Made by a program: the position numbers and the translations under genes. This document shows, in pieces, positions 1-7,641 of a DNA stretch of 64,000 nucleotides. The stretch comes from Candidatus Bariatricus faecipullorum. Lineage in GTDB: Bacteria > Bacillota > Clostridia > Lachnospirales > Lachnospiraceae. The stretch is taken from positions 62,001 through 126,000 of the forward strand of contig DWYV01000020.1 of NCBI GenBank assembly GCA_019118525.1, in the 5' to 3' direction. The notes beneath the pieces were generated by a model. The model saw only the letters and a program-made list of their open reading frames with translations, made no database searches and had not been told where the DNA came from. How positions within the stretch are numbered: position 1 is the stretch's first letter; each line of letters begins with the position of its first letter.

Positions 1-219
1 GTAAAAAAATATGCCAGCCAGGTGACTTCCAAGAAAATTACCCCGCATAAGCTGCGAAGCACCTACGGCACTGCGCTTTACCGGGAGACCGGCGATATTT
101 ACCTGGTGGCTGATGTCCTGGGACATAAAGACGTAAATACGACCCGGAAGCACTATGCTGCCATCGACGAGAACCGCCGCAGGCAGGCCGCAGGCGTGGT
201 GAAACTGAGAGAGCCTTAA
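1..219 (+). CDS. Tyrosine recombinase (phage/transposon integrase), C-terminal end, cut by window edge
   Basis: The frame is open from the first base, so only the last 72 residues are visible. The segment carries the end of the tyrosine-recombinase catalytic domain: HKLR (His-x-x-Arg), then LGHKD (second His), then the nucleophilic Tyr in RKHYA. Spacing between these motifs is as in XerC/XerD and Tn916/phage integrases. The family cuts and rejoins DNA through a 3'-phosphotyrosyl intermediate. The basic tail after the Tyr and the hairpin terminator directly downstream support a real gene end. Whether it is a Xer housekeeping enzyme or an element integrase cannot be told from this fragment; the gene debris beside it hints at an element. 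Confidence 0.85.
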   Translation, partial: VKKYASQVTSKKITPHKLRSTYGTALYRETGDIYLVADVLGHKDVNTTRKHYAAIDENRRRQAAGVVKLREP

Positions 220-261
220 GTATGGCCTCTTACATCCTGCGATTCAAAAAAATATAAATAT

Positions 262-289
262 AACCCCGGTTGTTAGCCGGGGTTTTTTC
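262..289 (+). terminator. Rho-independent terminator of the recombinase gene
   Basis: Perfect 8-bp stem AACCCCGG/CCGGGGTT with a 7-nt loop, followed on the plus strand by a run of T. It lies about 45 nt after the recombinase stop codon. Confidence 0.85.
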
Positions 290-300
290 AATTTGCTTTC

Positions 301-444
301 ATCTCTGTCACCGGATATATCCCATGCAATAGAATCATTTAATACTGTCAGTTTTTCTCGAAATGTGTTTTCATCCTCTAAAGCCTTGAAAACTCCACCT
401 TGCTTTATAACCGGTTTCATATCATAAAGCCTTATACTTCCGTG
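301..444 (-). pseudogene. DUF2442-like remnant
   Basis: A short minus-strand reading frame translates to a segment resembling the DUF2442 core: a G-x-I-R-x-Y-D start, then GGVFKALED, then an F-R-E-K-L segment, and IAWDISGDRDES near the end. The family's usual N-terminus and its usual end after the W-D-I-S-G-x-R-D motif are missing. The frame runs into the adjacent terminator hairpin instead. No ribosome binding site or good start codon precedes it. DUF2442 genes often pair with DUF4160 genes in accessory DNA; no partner is present. Similarity is judged by eye only. Apart from this remnant and the terminator, nothing else is seen between 220 and 475. Confidence 0.4.
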
Positions 445-475
445 AGAGCTGCCGCCCTCTGTTTTACTGTCTTTC

Positions 476-1840
476 TTATTTCTTTGCCAGTTCATACATG
501 GCCGCCGCCGTAATTTCCAGCGCGCGCATCAGTTTTTCTACTTCCACGCATTCATTGGGCTGATGAATCACGTCCGGTTCGCCCGGAAATACCGGTCCGA
601 AAGCGACCATATTGGGGAATTCCTTTGCGTAGGTTCCGCCGCCGATAGCCACCGGTTCCCGTTTATCACCCGTCTCTGCCTCGTAGACTCTGACCAGTTT
701 GGTAACCAGCTCGGAATCCTTGGGAACATAGAGCAGATTCAGGTTTGATTTTTTGGTCACATCCAGCGTATAGCTGTTGACTGCGTTCACAATCGTGTCG
801 TCCACCACTTTGGCACTGGCGTTTTTCGGGTACCGTACATCCAGTGTGAAGGACAGTTTTTCTTTGTCATAGGAAACAATGCCCAGGTTTACAGTCGTCT
901 CCCCGGTTTCCTCATCTGCATAGTAAACGCCCAGTTTTTCGCCGTTTGTTTCAGTTCCGATTTTATCCAGGATAAAATCCATAAGCTCCTGGAATTCTCC
1001 CCCGAAATCGTTTTCCTTTACTGCTTCCAAAAGCCGGATTCCGGCATTCACGCCAAGATGCGGGGTGCTTCCGTGGGCGCTCACTCCCTGGGCTTCCACA
1101 ATGGTCTGCCCGTCTTTTTTCGTCACGGTAATTCCCTCTGTTTCTGCCACCTGGATATCTCCGTTTACAACCAGACGGCAGGAAGGCATTACTACATTGG
1201 AGGCTGTGCCGCCTTCCAGGGACACTACATCGATATTTCCTTTCCGGAGCACCGGGGCGCCGCAGGTAAAATTAGAAATTCCTTTTTCACAGAAAATTGC
1301 CGGGAATTCTGCATCCGGCGTAAATCCGATAACCGGAAGCTCATACCCGTTTTCCACATAGTATTTTGCGCAGGAAGAACCGCATTCTTCATCGGAACCG
1401 AAAAGAACCCGGATTCTCCGGTCAATGGGCAGATTCAGGTCCCGGATAGCCTTCAGGGCATAAATAGCGCCTACGGTAGGGCCTTTGTCATCCAGGCAAC
1501 CCCGTCCCCAGAGCACGCCGTCGTGAATCTCTGCTCCAAAAGCCGGGTACTTCCAGCCTTCTCCGGCCGGAACCACGTCCACATGGCCCAGAACGCCGAC
1601 CATTTCCTCACCTTCTCCATATTCAACCCAGCCAACACGGTTATCCGCATGGCCGGTCTTAAAACCCAGTTTCCTGCCAAGTTCCAGCAAATCTTCCAGG
1701 GCGGCTTTCGGTCCGGCTCCGTAGGGCGCCTCCGGCTGCGGCTCTCCTTTTACACTTTCAATTCTCATGTTCTGCTGGATTGAAGCGATAATTTCATCCT
1801 GCATTTCTCTCATTTTTGTGTTTAACACTCCATAACTCAT
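476..1840 (-). CDS. pepV: Sapep-family Mn2+/Zn2+ dipeptidase (PepV type, M20 family)
   Basis: A 454-residue M20 metallopeptidase that hydrolyses dipeptides in the cytoplasm. Visible metal-site motifs in order are GHVDVVPAGEGW, GRGCLDDKGP and DEECGSSC. Later come the lid-domain histidine segment (GVSAHGSTPH) and the C-terminal IGGGTYAKEF typical of PepV. The longer open frame to 2014 overlaps dtd and looks noncoding. The ATG at 1840 follows a GAGAGG ribosome binding site and gives the family's usual N-terminus. It lies downstream of dtd on the same strand with a 130-nt gap, so co-transcription is possible but not certain. Confidence 0.93.
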   Translation of the reverse strand: MSYGVLNTKMREMQDEIIASIQQNMRIESVKGEPQPEAPYGAGPKAALEDLLELGRKLGFKTGHADNRVGWVEYGEGEEMVGVLGHVDVVPAGEGWKYPAFGAEIHDGVLWGRGCLDDKGPTVGAIYALKAIRDLNLPIDRRIRVLFGSDEECGSSCAKYYVENGYELPVIGFTPDAEFPAIFCEKGISNFTCGAPVLRKGNIDVVSLEGGTASNVVMPSCRLVVNGDIQVAETEGITVTKKDGQTIVEAQGVSAHGSTPHLGVNAGIRLLEAVKENDFGGEFQELMDFILDKIGTETNGEKLGVYYADEETGETTVNLGIVSYDKEKLSFTLDVRYPKNASAKVVDDTIVNAVNSYTLDVTKKSNLNLLYVPKDSELVTKLVRVYEAETGDKREPVAIGGGTYAKEFPNMVAFGPVFPGEPDVIHQPNECVEVEKLMRALEITAAAMYELAKK

Positions 1841-1970
1841 AGACAGTCCTCTCTTTCTCTCAGTAATAAAATGTAAGGCTCCGGTCCCTTCCGGCACCTG
1901 GCGGCCTATTTCATTATATACTATCCGCTTACGGCTTTCCAGAGTCTTTTTGTAATTCCTCTGGACAGTT

Positions 1971-2417
1971 TTATAGGCTCTGTGAATCCAGAATAATAGT
2001 GAAGGGGCCGTCATTCACCAGGCTGACCTTCATATCCGCGCCAAAGATTCCTTTTTCCGTAACCGGAACTTTCTTTTTGCATTCTGCCACGATGTATTCG
2101 TACAAGGCTTCTGCCTTCTCCGGATCTCCTGCTTCGGTAAAACTGGGCCGGTTCCCTTTTTTGCAGTTCGCATAGAGGGTAAACTGGGATACGAGAAGCA
2201 GGCTTCCCCCTACGTCTGCCAGGGAAAGATTGGTTTTCCCGTTTTCATCCTCAAAAATCCGAAGTCCGGTCATCTTTTTAATCAGTTTGTCCGCGGTTTC
2301 CCTGCTGTCCTCCCGGCCAACGCCAATCAGAACCAGAAACCCTTTCCCGATGGCTCCCACGGAAACGCCGTCTACTTCTACCTTTGCTTCTGTCACTCTC
2401 TGTATTACAAATCTCAC
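1971..2417 (-). CDS. dtd: D-aminoacyl-tRNA deacylase
   Basis: 148 residues, the normal length for Dtd. The enzyme removes D-amino acids (and Gly) mischarged on tRNA. It begins [11 protein letters not shown]. It has the SQFTLYA motif with the catalytic-site Ser/Gln/Thr, the GNRPSF segment, and the C-terminal NDGPFT version of the family's N-x-GPVT cross-subunit motif. It is divergent from the TtcA-like gene, whose start is 146 nt away. The start ATG at 2417 gives full-length agreement with the family. Confidence 0.95.
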   Translation of the reverse strand: MRFVIQRVTEAKVEVDGVSVGAIGKGFLVLIGVGREDSRETADKLIKKMTGLRIFEDENGKTNLSLADVGGSLLLVSQFTLYANCKKGNRPSFTEAGDPEKAEALYEYIVAECKKKVPVTEKGIFGADMKVSLVNDGPFTIILDSQSL

Positions 2418-2562
2418 GGTTCTTCTCCTTTCAGGCCGCCTGCCGGCAGACCTTTCTTATTCTATCATTTTTCCTGCATCCGTGCAAACGGAACCTGTCT
2501 TTTACTTGTTTTTTTCTCTGATACAGGGTAACATGGAAAAGAATGTCAGGAGGATGAATGAA

Positions 2563-3276
2563 ATGAAATTACAGCAGCTTTTAAGCTATACAAGAAAAGC
2601 AGTAGACGAATATCATATGATAGAGGAAGGGGACCACATCGCAGTCGGTATTTCCGGCGGTAAGGACAGTCTCACTCTTCTCTATGCCCTGCACGGCCTG
2701 AAACGGTTTTATCCGGCCCGTTTTGAGCTCAGTGCCGTAACCGTGGACCTTGGGTATGAAGGATGCGATTTCACCCCGGTAGCAGATCTCTGCAGGGAGA
2801 TGGACGTCCCGTACCAGATTGTAAAAACCGATATTGCCAGAATTCTGTTTGAAGACAGAAAGGAAAACCGTCCCTGCTCACTCTGCGCAAAAATGCGGAA
2901 GGGCGCCCTCAATGAAGCGGTGAAAAAAATGGGCTGCAACAAAGTGGCCTATGCCCATCACAAGGATGATATCATAGAGACCATGCTTCTGTCCCTGATT
3001 TACGAAGGCCGGTTTTATTCTTTCTCTCCCCGCACCTATCTGGACCGGATGGACCTGACGGTTATCCGCCCCATGATGTTTGTGGATGAGATGGACGTTA
3101 TTGGTTTCCAGAATAAATACCAGCTTCCCGTGGTGAAAAGCCGCTGTCCGGTGGACGGGCATACGAAGCGGCAGTACGCGAAAGAACTTCTGCGGAAGCT
3201 GAATCAGGAAAATCCGGGCGCAAAAAACCGCATGTTCACGGCCATCCTGAATGGAAACATTCCCGGATGGCCGTAA
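2563..3276 (+). CDS. TtcA-like tRNA 2-thiocytidine synthase (PP-loop ATPase)
   Basis: 237 residues. Family members adenylate a tRNA base (C32 for TtcA) and transfer sulfur with an iron-sulfur cluster. Seen: the PP-loop SGGKDS near residue 31, the PCSLCAKMR motif with CxxC, YAHHKDD after it, and a third Cys in KSRCPVDGHTKR. This is the Cys pattern of the TtcA/TtuA superfamily. The open frame extends upstream to 2230, antisense to dtd. The ATG at 2563 is chosen because AGGAGG ends 9 nt before it. An ATG at 2554 touches the ribosome binding site and is unlikely. The exact target base is inferred from the family. Confidence 0.87.
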   Translation: MKLQQLLSYTRKAVDEYHMIEEGDHIAVGISGGKDSLTLLYALHGLKRFYPARFELSAVTVDLGYEGCDFTPVADLCREMDVPYQIVKTDIARILFEDRKENRPCSLCAKMRKGALNEAVKKMGCNKVAYAHHKDDIIETMLLSLIYEGRFYSFSPRTYLDRMDLTVIRPMMFVDEMDVIGFQNKYQLPVVKSRCPVDGHTKRQYAKELLRKLNQENPGAKNRMFTAILNGNIPGWP

Positions 3277-3306
3277 CATACGGCCAGAAGAGACTAGAGT
3301 TTTTTA
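3268..3306 (+). terminator. Possible terminator: perfect palindromic hairpin at the ttcA-like stop codon
   Basis: TGGCCGTA and TACGGCCA form a perfect 8-bp stem around ACA, overlapping the stop codon. A run of six T begins only 14 nt later, so it is not a textbook terminator. The convergent gene ends at 3294, so the hairpin may serve either strand. Confidence 0.4.
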
Positions 3307-3938
3307 TCTCTGACACTTTCCCGAATTTCTATCAGCGCCTTCAGCGCCTTTACGGTTCCATCAATTCCCAGTTCGGAACTGCACAGGCTGAAGTCATAGC
3401 TGTCAATATCGCCCCACTTTTTATTCGTGTAATAATTGTAGTAACTGGAGCGCTGTTTGTCCATTTTCTGAATCCGGTCCTTTGCCTTCGCATCTGTCAG
3501 GTCGTAAATCCTGGCAATTCTCCGGATTCTTGCATTCATGTCGGCATGAATGAACACACTCATTACATTGCTGTAAGATTCCAGTGCATAATCTGCACAG
3601 CGGCCTACCAGAACACAGGGACCTTCGTCCGCAATCTTCTTGATAGCATCAAACTGTGCCAGGAAAATTTTGTGGTTCAGGGGCATGTCGTTGTACACGC
3701 CTGAAGAATATCCCATGGAATAGGTATCCATAACCAGGGAATACAAAAAACTGTTTGTAGGTTTCTCGTCGTGATGTTCAAACAGTTCCTGACAGATTCC
3801 GCTTTCTTTTGCGGCCCGGTCCAGCATCTCCTTGTCATACAGCTGAATTCCGTATTCCTCCGCTAGTTTTTTGCCAATCTCTCTTCCGGCACTTCCATAC
3901 TGTCGTCCGATGGTAATGATTGTACTGATGCTGCTCAT
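3294..3938 (-). CDS. Cytidylate-kinase-like family protein
   Basis: 214 residues. It starts ISTIITIGRQYGSAGREIGK, which is the cytidylate-kinase-like P-loop variant (GRQYGSAG in place of GPAGSGKST). LYDKEML and LVGRCADYAL follow, then an Arg-rich lid. Members of this P-loop family (PF13189 type) are widespread in Clostridia and mostly have no assigned substrate. They are distinct from the essential Cmk. The start at 3938 (MSSIST) is preceded by AGGAGAG at 7 nt; the ORF extending to 3977 lacks such a site. It appears monocistronic and converges on the ttcA-like gene. Phosphotransfer to a nucleotide is inferred from the fold only. Confidence 0.8.
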   Translation of the reverse strand: MSSISTIITIGRQYGSAGREIGKKLAEEYGIQLYDKEMLDRAAKESGICQELFEHHDEKPTNSFLYSLVMDTYSMGYSSGVYNDMPLNHKIFLAQFDAIKKIADEGPCVLVGRCADYALESYSNVMSVFIHADMNARIRRIARIYDLTDAKAKDRIQKMDKQRSSYYNYYTNKKWGDIDSYDFSLCSSELGIDGTVKALKALIEIRESVRDKKL

Positions 3939-4019
3939 ATAGTCACTCTCCTTTTCATCATTTTCCCGGCAATTCATTATGCATATTATACAGCATTTTT
4001 TAGAAATTGTATAGATGTT

Positions 4020-4934
4020 TTAGGAAATATGTCTTAATTTTGTCAACAGCTTTTCAAAATACTCCGGAATCGGCGCGTCAAATTCCATATACTCTCCGGT
4101 GGAGGGATGCACAATCCCCAGCGTCTTTGCATGGAGTGTCTGACCTTCCAGGGAGAAGGGACACTTCTGCGGGCCGTACACCCGGTCTCCCAGAAGAGGG
4201 TGGCCGATATGGGCCATGTGCACCCGTATCTGATGAGTCCGCCCGGTTTCCAGGCGGCAGGCAATATAGGTGTAATTCCGGAACCGTTCCAGCACCCGGT
4301 AGTGGGTCACGGCCCGGCGCCCGTTCTTCGTTCTGGTACTCATTTTTTTCCGGTCCACGGGATGCCGCCCGATGGGAATGTCCACGGTCCCCTCTTCTTC
4401 CCGGATAACCCCGTGTACAATGGCGTGATAGACCCGTTTTATGGAATGCTCCTTCAGCTGTTCGGCCAGAATCCGGTGGGCCCGGTCGTTTTTACACACC
4501 AGAAGAGAGCCCGTTGTGTCCATATCTATCCGGTGGACAATCCCCGGGCGCAGTACGCCGTTGATACCGGACAGACTGTCCCGGCAGTGATACAGCAGGG
4601 CGTTTACCAGCGTCCCGCTGTAGTGGCCGGCAGCCGGGTGAACCACCATTCCTTTCGGCTTATTGACCACCAGAATATCCTCATCCTCATAAAGAATGTC
4701 CAGCGGAATATTTTCCGGCAGGATTTCCGGTTCCCGGGCCTCTGGCAGAAAAACCTGAATTTCCTCGCCTTCCCGCACTTTATAACTGGAACGGACCGGT
4801 TCCCCGCCGGAACACACCTTCCCCTCCTTTATCAGTTTCTGAATATAAGAGCGGGAAAAGTCCGGCATCTCCCTGCTCAGGAATTTGTCGATTCTCTCCC
4901 CGCCTTCTGTCACTTCAATCTGCAGCTTTTCCAT
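4020..4934 (-). CDS. RluA/RluD-family 23S rRNA pseudouridine synthase
   Basis: 304 residues: an N-terminal S4 domain (RIDKFLSREMPDFSRSYIQKLI, about residues 13-34) followed by the RluA catalytic domain. The catalytic Asp lies in GIVHRIDMDTTGSLLV (HRLDxxTSG type), with KRVYHAIVHG and GRTHQIRVHMAHIGHPLLGD after it. Family enzymes isomerise uridines in the large-subunit rRNA; RluD orthologues modify helix 69, but the target here is not provable. The start at 4934 (MEKLQIEV) sits 1 nt after the lspA stop codon, showing tight coupling with lspA. The upstream extension to 5102 is lspA read in another frame. Confidence 0.92.
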   Translation of the reverse strand: MEKLQIEVTEGGERIDKFLSREMPDFSRSYIQKLIKEGKVCSGGEPVRSSYKVREGEEIQVFLPEAREPEILPENIPLDILYEDEDILVVNKPKGMVVHPAAGHYSGTLVNALLYHCRDSLSGINGVLRPGIVHRIDMDTTGSLLVCKNDRAHRILAEQLKEHSIKRVYHAIVHGVIREEEGTVDIPIGRHPVDRKKMSTRTKNGRRAVTHYRVLERFRNYTYIACRLETGRTHQIRVHMAHIGHPLLGDRVYGPQKCPFSLEGQTLHAKTLGIVHPSTGEYMEFDAPIPEYFEKLLTKLRHIS

Positions 4935-4935
4935 A

Positions 4936-5511
4936 TTACTGTCCACCGCTTTCCCGGCTGTTTTTTTCCTCTGTCTCTGTCCCTTTTTCTCTCTGCTCTC
5001 TGCGGTATTTCCCGGAGAAGACCAGAAGTTCCTCATCCTTATAGTAGAAAAAGACAAGCAGGACAAGAACGGCAAAGGAAACCGTAATGTAAATATCCGC
5101 AATATTAAAAACGGGGAAATTTATCAGTACGAAAGAGAAAAAATCCACCACGTATCCCCGGAACAGCCGGTCCAGGAAATTCCCCAGGGCTCCCGCAACT
5201 ACAAATACCATGCAGACCCGCAGGGGCAGATATCTCCCTGTCTTCGGAACCACGGCAAAGCACCACACCGCCAGCAGCAGAATCAGAACCGTCATAATCA
5301 GGAAAAAGGCCCGCTGGTCCTGAAAAATACCAAATGCGGCTCCCCTGTTTTCCAGATACTGCAGTTCAAATACTCCGGGAATCAGCTTCAGGGAGGGCTG
5401 TCCCTTCAGTCTGCGAACTGCCAGCAGCTTGGCTCCCTGGTCGATAAGAACCAGAAGCACTGCGGCCAGAACCGCCCGGATATAGATTCTTCCTGTTCCA
5501 TGTTTCTCCAT
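4936..5511 (-). CDS. lspA: Lipoprotein signal peptidase (signal peptidase II)
   Basis: 191 residues with four predicted transmembrane segments. The aspartyl-protease signatures are intact: LIDQ in the first segment, ENRGAAFG, GALGNFLDR with the first catalytic Asp region, and FNIADIYIT with the second. It cleaves prolipoproteins such as the two lipoproteins encoded in this window (10342 and 35631 genes). A charged tail of about 25 residues rich in Glu, Lys and Arg follows the last membrane segment and makes it a little longer than the common 150-170 residues. It lies between ylmH and the rluA-type gene. Confidence 0.96.
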   Translation of the reverse strand: MEKHGTGRIYIRAVLAAVLLVLIDQGAKLLAVRRLKGQPSLKLIPGVFELQYLENRGAAFGIFQDQRAFFLIMTVLILLLAVWCFAVVPKTGRYLPLRVCMVFVVAGALGNFLDRLFRGYVVDFFSFVLINFPVFNIADIYITVSFAVLVLLVFFYYKDEELLVFSGKYRREQREKGTETEEKNSRESGGQ

Positions 5512-5544
5512 GTCATACCTCCCGGCCGCCTGGAAACGGCCCGT

Positions 5545-6321
5545 CTATATATATTTGTCCAGCCGGACAAAAATCCGTCCTTTTTTCGTCTCCGAGAGCA
5601 TCTCACGGTAAATAAAACGGCCCATTCCTCTTACGGAGACAATGTCCCCTTCCCGGGGCTGAAATCCGTTTGCCGTAATCAGTTTTCCGTTCACATAGAC
5701 TTTTCCCGCCTCTATCAGGGGAGACAGTCTGCTTCTGGAAGAGTGAAAGGCCAGGGCCAGAAGACTGTCCAGCCGTACAGAGGCCACAGTTCCCCGGATT
5801 TCCTCAAACCGGGGCGTCCAGTCAAAATCTGCCCCTTCCAGTTTCTCCGCCTGCACCGAAGTATGGCGTACCCGGTACAGATTTTCACAGAGAAAAGGCG
5901 CAATCTTCTCTTCCGCGAACACCAGGGCGCCTTCGCCGGTCACCAGAATATCGCCCAGTTTTGCCCGTTCAATACCCAGATTCAGAAGGGCCCCCAGATA
6001 GTCCCGGTGGCTCAGTTCCTCCGCAAACTTCTTCTGAAGCGGGGTGATTTTCAGAATCCGGATAGGAAACTGGCTCTCAATTTCACTGATATCCGCATAC
6101 AGAGAAAAAGCATCAGGTAGAAAGACTGCCATCTGACGCTCAGAAAAAGCATACCCGCCAAAGGTCCGGTATGGCGCCGGAAATTCATCCTTTGGCGTAG
6201 TATGTAAAATGTTCAGTTCATTCAGATTTAAGAAATCCGTAAACGTGGGAATTCCACGCCGCCAGGCTGTATTGGAAAGCTCACGCAGGCGTTTTCCCAG
6301 TAAAAGCTCTTCTTTTTCCAT
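5545..6321 (-). CDS. ylmH: YlmH-family S4 RNA-binding protein
   Basis: 258 residues. The C-terminal S4 domain (VRLDSLLALAFHSSRSRL then GKVYVNGKLI) follows the YlmH-specific N-terminal region with FPAPYRTFGGYAFSERQMAVF and HRDYLGALLNLGIERAKLGDI. YlmH sits beside sepF and ylmE in many Firmicutes. In that group it has been linked to ribosome rescue or RNA binding. The chosen start (6321, MEKEELLL) fits family length; longer frames overlap sepF. The ribosome binding site is weak (GGGAGCAGGAA). Confidence 0.9.
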   Translation of the reverse strand: MEKEELLLGKRLRELSNTAWRRGIPTFTDFLNLNELNILHTTPKDEFPAPYRTFGGYAFSERQMAVFLPDAFSLYADISEIESQFPIRILKITPLQKKFAEELSHRDYLGALLNLGIERAKLGDILVTGEGALVFAEEKIAPFLCENLYRVRHTSVQAEKLEGADFDWTPRFEEIRGTVASVRLDSLLALAFHSSRSRLSPLIEAGKVYVNGKLITANGFQPREGDIVSVRGMGRFIYREMLSETKKGRIFVRLDKYI

Positions 6322-6352
6322 TTCCTGCTCCCGAATCCCGTACTGCCTGCTC

Positions 6353-6901
6353 CTAGTAACGGTTCTGAATGGGAGGCGTATCCAGGGAATTGCCAAGGAG
6401 ATCCTGGAGGTCTCCGGAAATATCTACATTTGCAGGAGTTACAAGAAAGATATAATTGGAAATTTTCTGCAGGTTTCCATCAATGGCAAAGGTCGCACCG
6501 GAAGTAAAGTCAATAATCCGCTGGGCAATCTCCAGGTCCATGCCTTCCAGGTTCAGAATGACGGTACGTCCGCTCAGAAGCGTCTCTGTAATCTCTCTTG
6601 TATCATCCACATTGTTTGGCTTGATAACGCAGACTTCCATGGCAGGCGCGTTCCTTCTGGAGGGCTGCCGCATGGGAGTCACTTTTGCCGACTGGGAAGA
6701 ACGGCCTGTCCTTGCCGGACGTTCCGGTTCATACTCTTCTTCCACCTCATCATAAGAAGACTGTTTGTCTTTTCTGCCAAACAGACTCTTTTTCGGCTTC
6801 TCCTCGTAATCATCTTCATAATCATCATCGAAGAAATCATCATCTTCGTAATCATCATCGTTCAGTTTCATTACATCCAAAAACTTATCTAATACTCCCA
6901 T
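6353..6901 (-). CDS. sepF: Cell division protein SepF
   Basis: 182 residues. The N-terminus MGVLDKFLDVMKL is the membrane-binding amphipathic helix of SepF. A highly acidic linker follows (about residues 13-35, almost all Asp, Glu, Tyr and Phe), then the SepF fold from about residue 90 (VCVIKPNNVDD, GRTVILNLEGMD, AQRIIDFTSGATFAIDG). SepF polymerises and anchors FtsZ to the membrane. Placement next to yggS and ylmH is the conserved division cluster. The linker is more acidic than usual. Confidence 0.95.
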   Translation of the reverse strand: MGVLDKFLDVMKLNDDDYEDDDFFDDDYEDDYEEKPKKSLFGRKDKQSSYDEVEEEYEPERPARTGRSSQSAKVTPMRQPSRRNAPAMEVCVIKPNNVDDTREITETLLSGRTVILNLEGMDLEIAQRIIDFTSGATFAIDGNLQKISNYIFLVTPANVDISGDLQDLLGNSLDTPPIQNRY

Positions 6902-6935
6902 CTTTTTTCTTTACACTCCTATCTGTGGTATCGAA

Positions 6936-7628
6936 TTACTGAGCATAGTTCCGTTCACCAAAGATTCCGGTTCCGACCCGCACCATTGTGGCACCTTCTT
7001 CAATCGCAATTTCGTAGTCATTGGTCATCCCCATTGAAAGTATGCTCATATTAACATTATTAACTTTTTCCTTTCTAATGTCAACAGATAATTTTCGTAA
7101 ATTTGCAAAATGTATACGATTTTCTTCCGGGTCCGCAACAAAAGGAGCTATTGTCATAAGTCCCTCTACACGAATATTCTGAAATCTGACAATTTCTTTC
7201 GTGAAATCCAGAACTTCTTCCGGCATAAGGCCGAATTTTGTGTCCTCTTTTGCCATGTTGACTTCCAGCAGAATCCTTGCTGTAATGCCCTGCTTTCCGG
7301 CCTCTTTGTCAATGGCTTCCGCCAGACGGAGGGAGTCCACGGAATGAATCAGTTCCGCCTTTCCCACTACCTGCCGCACTTTGTTTCTCTGCAGGTGCCC
7401 TATCATCTGCCAGTGGATGTCCGAAGGCATCTCTTCATACTTTGCGCAGAGCTCCTGTACCTTGTTCTCTCCGAAATACCGGATTCCGCTGTCGTAGGCT
7501 TCCCGCAGCAGTTCCACCGGTTTGGTCTTGCTGACCGCAATCAGCGTGACGTCCTCCCGCTTTCTGCCGCTTCTTAAGCAGGCTGCCTGAATCCGTTCCT
7601 CCACTTTTTTCAGATTTTCTGTTACCAT
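6936..7628 (-). CDS. YggS/PLPBP-family pyridoxal-phosphate-binding protein
   Basis: 230 residues. The PLP lysine lies in LIAVSKTKPVELL, followed by YFGENKVQEL, WQMIGHLQRNK, and GLMTIAPFV. SMGMTNDYEIAIEEGATMVRVGTGIFG then binds the phosphate. The family (YlmE in Bacillus) keeps PLP and amino-acid pools balanced rather than catalysing a known reaction. Start ATG 7628 gives full family length. It is 13 nt behind the HlyD-like gene and upstream of sepF in one apparent operon. Confidence 0.94.
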   Translation of the reverse strand: MVTENLKKVEERIQAACLRSGRKREDVTLIAVSKTKPVELLREAYDSGIRYFGENKVQELCAKYEEMPSDIHWQMIGHLQRNKVRQVVGKAELIHSVDSLRLAEAIDKEAGKQGITARILLEVNMAKEDTKFGLMPEEVLDFTKEIVRFQNIRVEGLMTIAPFVADPEENRIHFANLRKLSVDIRKEKVNNVNMSILSMGMTNDYEIAIEEGATMVRVGTGIFGERNYAQ

Positions 7629-7641
7629 ATATCTTCACTCC

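Noticed and set aside
476-2014. pepV start at 2014
   Set aside because: The extra 58 residues overlap dtd and have no similarity to the family; ATG 1840 has a ribosome binding site.
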